A stretch of DNA of 64,000 bases from Tetragonia tetragonoides. Taxonomy: Eukaryota; Streptophyta; Magnoliopsida; Caryophyllales; Aizoaceae. A program made the position numbers and the translations under genes. Location: contig CM076147.1 of NCBI GenBank assembly GCA_038025085.1, positions 377,001-441,000 of the forward strand, in the 5' to 3' direction. The notes below the pieces were generated by a model. That model saw nothing but the letters and a program-made list of their open reading frames with translations, was not told the DNA's origin and did no database searches. This document shows positions 61,641-64,000 of the stretch, one piece after another (the first letter of the stretch is position 1; each line of letters starts with the position of its first letter).

Positions 61641-62439
61641 TAGCCACCACCTTTCTCTCTCATGCCTCCTCTCGCTCCTCCCTACCCCAGTGGGGTCCCT
61701 CCACCAAACCCACTGGAAAACCATCGTATTCCTTTGCAATCCTCGCATGAATTTCATCATCCATATCCTAATCATTTTTCTGCTCCTTCCTCCTCTAATT
61801 CTGGGTTCTCGGATTCTTGCCTTGTTCATTTTTCTACTGGATATTCTGACTATGATACGATTTGAACCCGTTTGTGGGAAACATCCCTGTTGATGTGGGT
61901 TTACGATAGTTTTGGAATGTTTTTGGGCAATGGGAATCAATTTGGGTTCAAGATATGGCCTATGGTTCTGATTGAGAAGGAAAATAATGGTACTTGGGTG
62001 TGTGATAAGCAATTGAAGTAGGGCTCGTTTTGCTCAAAGAACAAAGGCCACATATATTTCCATCCTTTTCTTTCTTAATTGAATTGTTAGATTTGTGGAA
62101 AAAAAGGTTTTACAATTCCTGACTGGTGTGAGGGGAAGTGGTGGTTTTGGGGGTGACGGGAGGTGTTGCCGGTGCTAATGGCTCTGTGGTTGAGAGCAGA
62201 CAGGGTACATCAGGGAATGAGTGGACCAGTTTACCCCTCAAAATGGTAAGAAGTTAACGAAGATATTAACGGAGTAGACGACAAACACTTAAGTGACACA
62301 AAATAATGATTATGCATAACCTCAGGGCACCAAAGTGGAAATTTTTCAAAAACATTTAACTTTCATTTTTTTTTTCTTACTTTAAACATGATAAGTACAT
62401 ATTTTTTTCTTACTTTAAACATGCTAAGTAGATTAATTT
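61641..62439. other. Unassigned sequence right of the TNP2 break
   Basis: A plus-strand frame at 61662-61865 (67 codons, proline-rich, MPPLAPPYPSGVPPP start) is not recognisable; it might be a captured host-gene piece, an N-terminal exon or chance. The block near 62310-62345 (ATAACCTCAGGGCACCAAAG) has the look of repeat sequence. TACTTTAAACATG is tandemly repeated near 62380-62420. Confidence 0.3.
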
Positions 62440-62590
62440 TTTTTAGAGTGAACAAGTAAAAGTTAATAGTAATTGAATTAATATTACCAAAAACAAGATA
62501 CAAACTAGCAGCAGTGGGAATCGAACCAGTAATCCCACCGCGCTTCCATTATATGAGTACTTTACCACTACGCCAGCCTACTTTTAATGA
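62440..62590 (-). mobile_element. tRNA-like SINE (second family)
   Basis: Minus strand: box A-like TGGCGTAGTGG (about 62565-62575), box B GGTTCGATTCC (62519-62529), a body of about 60 bp and a tail CTAAAAAAAATT at 62437-62448. The acceptor stem of a real tRNA does not form, so I call it a SINE head. Target duplications were not resolved. Confidence 0.6.
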
Positions 62591-63039
62591 TTTTACTACA
62601 TGCTCAAAGGAGAAATATCAAGTACTTAAATATACCATTCTTCTTCGGTTTTGATTTTCAGTACACCCAGTGACAAATGGTTGAAATGTAGTCAGAATCA
62701 AATGATCGTCCGCTGACCAGAAAAATCAAACCTTTGAGTATCTCAATATAAGTACTATTTTTACTTTTGATCCAACCTTCATCGTAGTTGAGTAATCAAA
62801 CATAGAAACAAAATGATGTGCTAAGAAGTCGTTAGCCCTTAGTAGCTAAAAGCTATTCATCTGGACTGAGTTACTGACATGAGCAGCGCCGTTTTATATG
62901 GTGGACTAGCTGGGCTAAGGGATATGCAAGCTCATCTGTAGAGGGTCATATTTACACGCAATTACAAGTATTTGCTTGTACTGGCCCAGACTCTCTCCTA
63001 TCAAAACAGGACTAGCTCCCTATCTACTTAGACAAGAAG

Positions 63040-64000
63040 AATATCTACTATATCATCTTCTGTGAACTCACAAGCGTGCTCTAACATTCTAATACATACA
63101 GTATGCATAATCTGATAAAGGATCTGCTCAGTAGCTCTCTTATTGCCTCTAAAATTTCTGTCATTCCTTTCCTTCCAAAATTCACTTACTATAGTAGTAA
63201 GGCTGCATCTCCCCTCCTTTTTTCCCTAATTCCTCTCCCGGTTGATGCACTGGAACCATCTCAGAGTCTGATGCAACGTAGAAGGTACTCTAGTCATTTA
63301 AATCCAATCAAGTATTCCCTTCCACACTTTATGAGAAAATGTACATTCAAAGAACAAGTGCTTCACAGATTCTACATCAACTTTGCACAGCTCACAACCA
63401 TACCCTCGTTTATTGAGATTGTCTAGTGTGGGGAGAGAGTTATATACAAAAAAAGCAGTGATATGAGAGCGTCTAGCCATTGAGGCATGGTCCCAAACAG
63501 AACCAAACCAAAAACAATTCGGAGCATCCCCTTGCCAGTCTTGATATGCTTTACTAAAATTTAGTTGTTCCCCAGTACACCAACTCTTCATAACATCATG
63601 ACATTGCATCTTACCACCAGCCTTGAAGAGGAATTCATCCTGCACATGGAGAAGCTGTTTCCAGCCCCATGAATCCCCTTGTTTACACTGAATATCCCAA
63701 ATGCACTGACCTCTCAGGTAGTATCTGTAAACCCAATCCACCTAAATAGATGTGAGTAATAATCAAGCTTCCACAACCATTTAGAATAAGACACTTATTC
63801 CAACCAAGTGCCTCTTTAAGATTAAAACCCCCGTGTTTCCTAGATTTGAAAACCGCTGCCAGTTAGAAAATAAGTGCTTTCACTTACCTTCCTGCATACC
63901 CCACATAAACGCCCTAAAAACTTTATAAGTTTGTTGCAGCATACCCTTTGGGAGTAAAAAGGCAGAGCACCAGAACTTTTGGGGCCAAAGAGGATGAAAG
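63040..64000 (-). mobile_element. LINE fragment (third lineage), minus strand, continuing past the right edge
   Basis: The minus strand encodes WSSAFLLPKGMLQQTYKVFR-like sequence at the edge (FWCSAFLLPKGMLQQTYKVF), then after shifts the zf-RVT region: WCTGEQLNFSKAYQDWQGDA, HITAFFVYNSLPTLDNLNKR, CELCKVDVESVKHLFFECTF, VWKGILDWI (63298-63741). It is truncated at its 3' side near 63040-63100. Stops and shifts make it non-functional. Confidence 0.82.

Noticed and set aside
62513..62585. Functional tRNA gene near the right edge
   Set aside because: Boxes A and B are present, but I could not form an acceptor stem, and a SINE-like body and A-rich tail follow.

Overview
This is eukaryotic nuclear DNA from a flowering plant, most likely a eudicot. 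The evidence is GT-AG introns in genes with plant orthologues, a plastid-targeted enzyme, a plant-specific bHLH regulator, and a dense load of plant transposons (L1-type LINEs, tRNA-derived SINEs, a Copia element, CACTA, hAT, Harbinger, Stowaway and Mutator-like MITEs). I cannot name the species.

Four host loci are supported. (1) Positions 1-23008, plus strand: an atypical kinase of the ABC1/ADCK/COQ8 family (mitochondrial ubiquinone pathway). It enters from the left edge and has eight exons visible, with introns swollen to 7-8 kb by retroelements. (2) 26885-34162, plus: protoporphyrinogen IX oxidase, plastid type, eight coding exons, apparently intact, with one 4.95-kb intron full of LINE debris. 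(3) 35938-42364, plus: a decayed partial duplicate of the ABC1 gene that has lost exons 3, 5, 6 and 7. (4) 44064-44888, minus: a single-exon HECATE-type bHLH factor followed directly by about 52 uninterrupted AAT units. The ABC1-PPOX neighbourhood resembles the pairing I recall for Arabidopsis At4g01660/At4g01690, so it may be an old syntenic block.

From about 46.6 kb rightward the window is mostly repeats: a LINE remnant, a TRIM-like inverted pair, a quiet AT-rich stretch, then a CACTA element (subterminal repeats from 51409, Transposase_24 gene, TNP2 transposase gene with DUF4218/DUF4216-type parts). A nearly perfect Copia element (52656-57487) sits inside an exon of the CACTA Transposase_24 gene. 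The right edge holds a tRNA-like SINE head and another LINE.

The most informative structure is the L1-type LINE/SINE colonisation of the ABC1 and PPOX introns. Copies range from a 4-kb element with a perfect 16-bp target duplication down to a 15-bp insert that is only the shared 3' motif (TTATCTAAAA) between 16-bp duplications. A tRNA-derived SINE ends in the same motif, which suggests a LINE/SINE partnership. Because the ABC1 gene was duplicated, the two copies act as empty-site controls for each other: several insertions are present in one copy and cleanly absent in the other.
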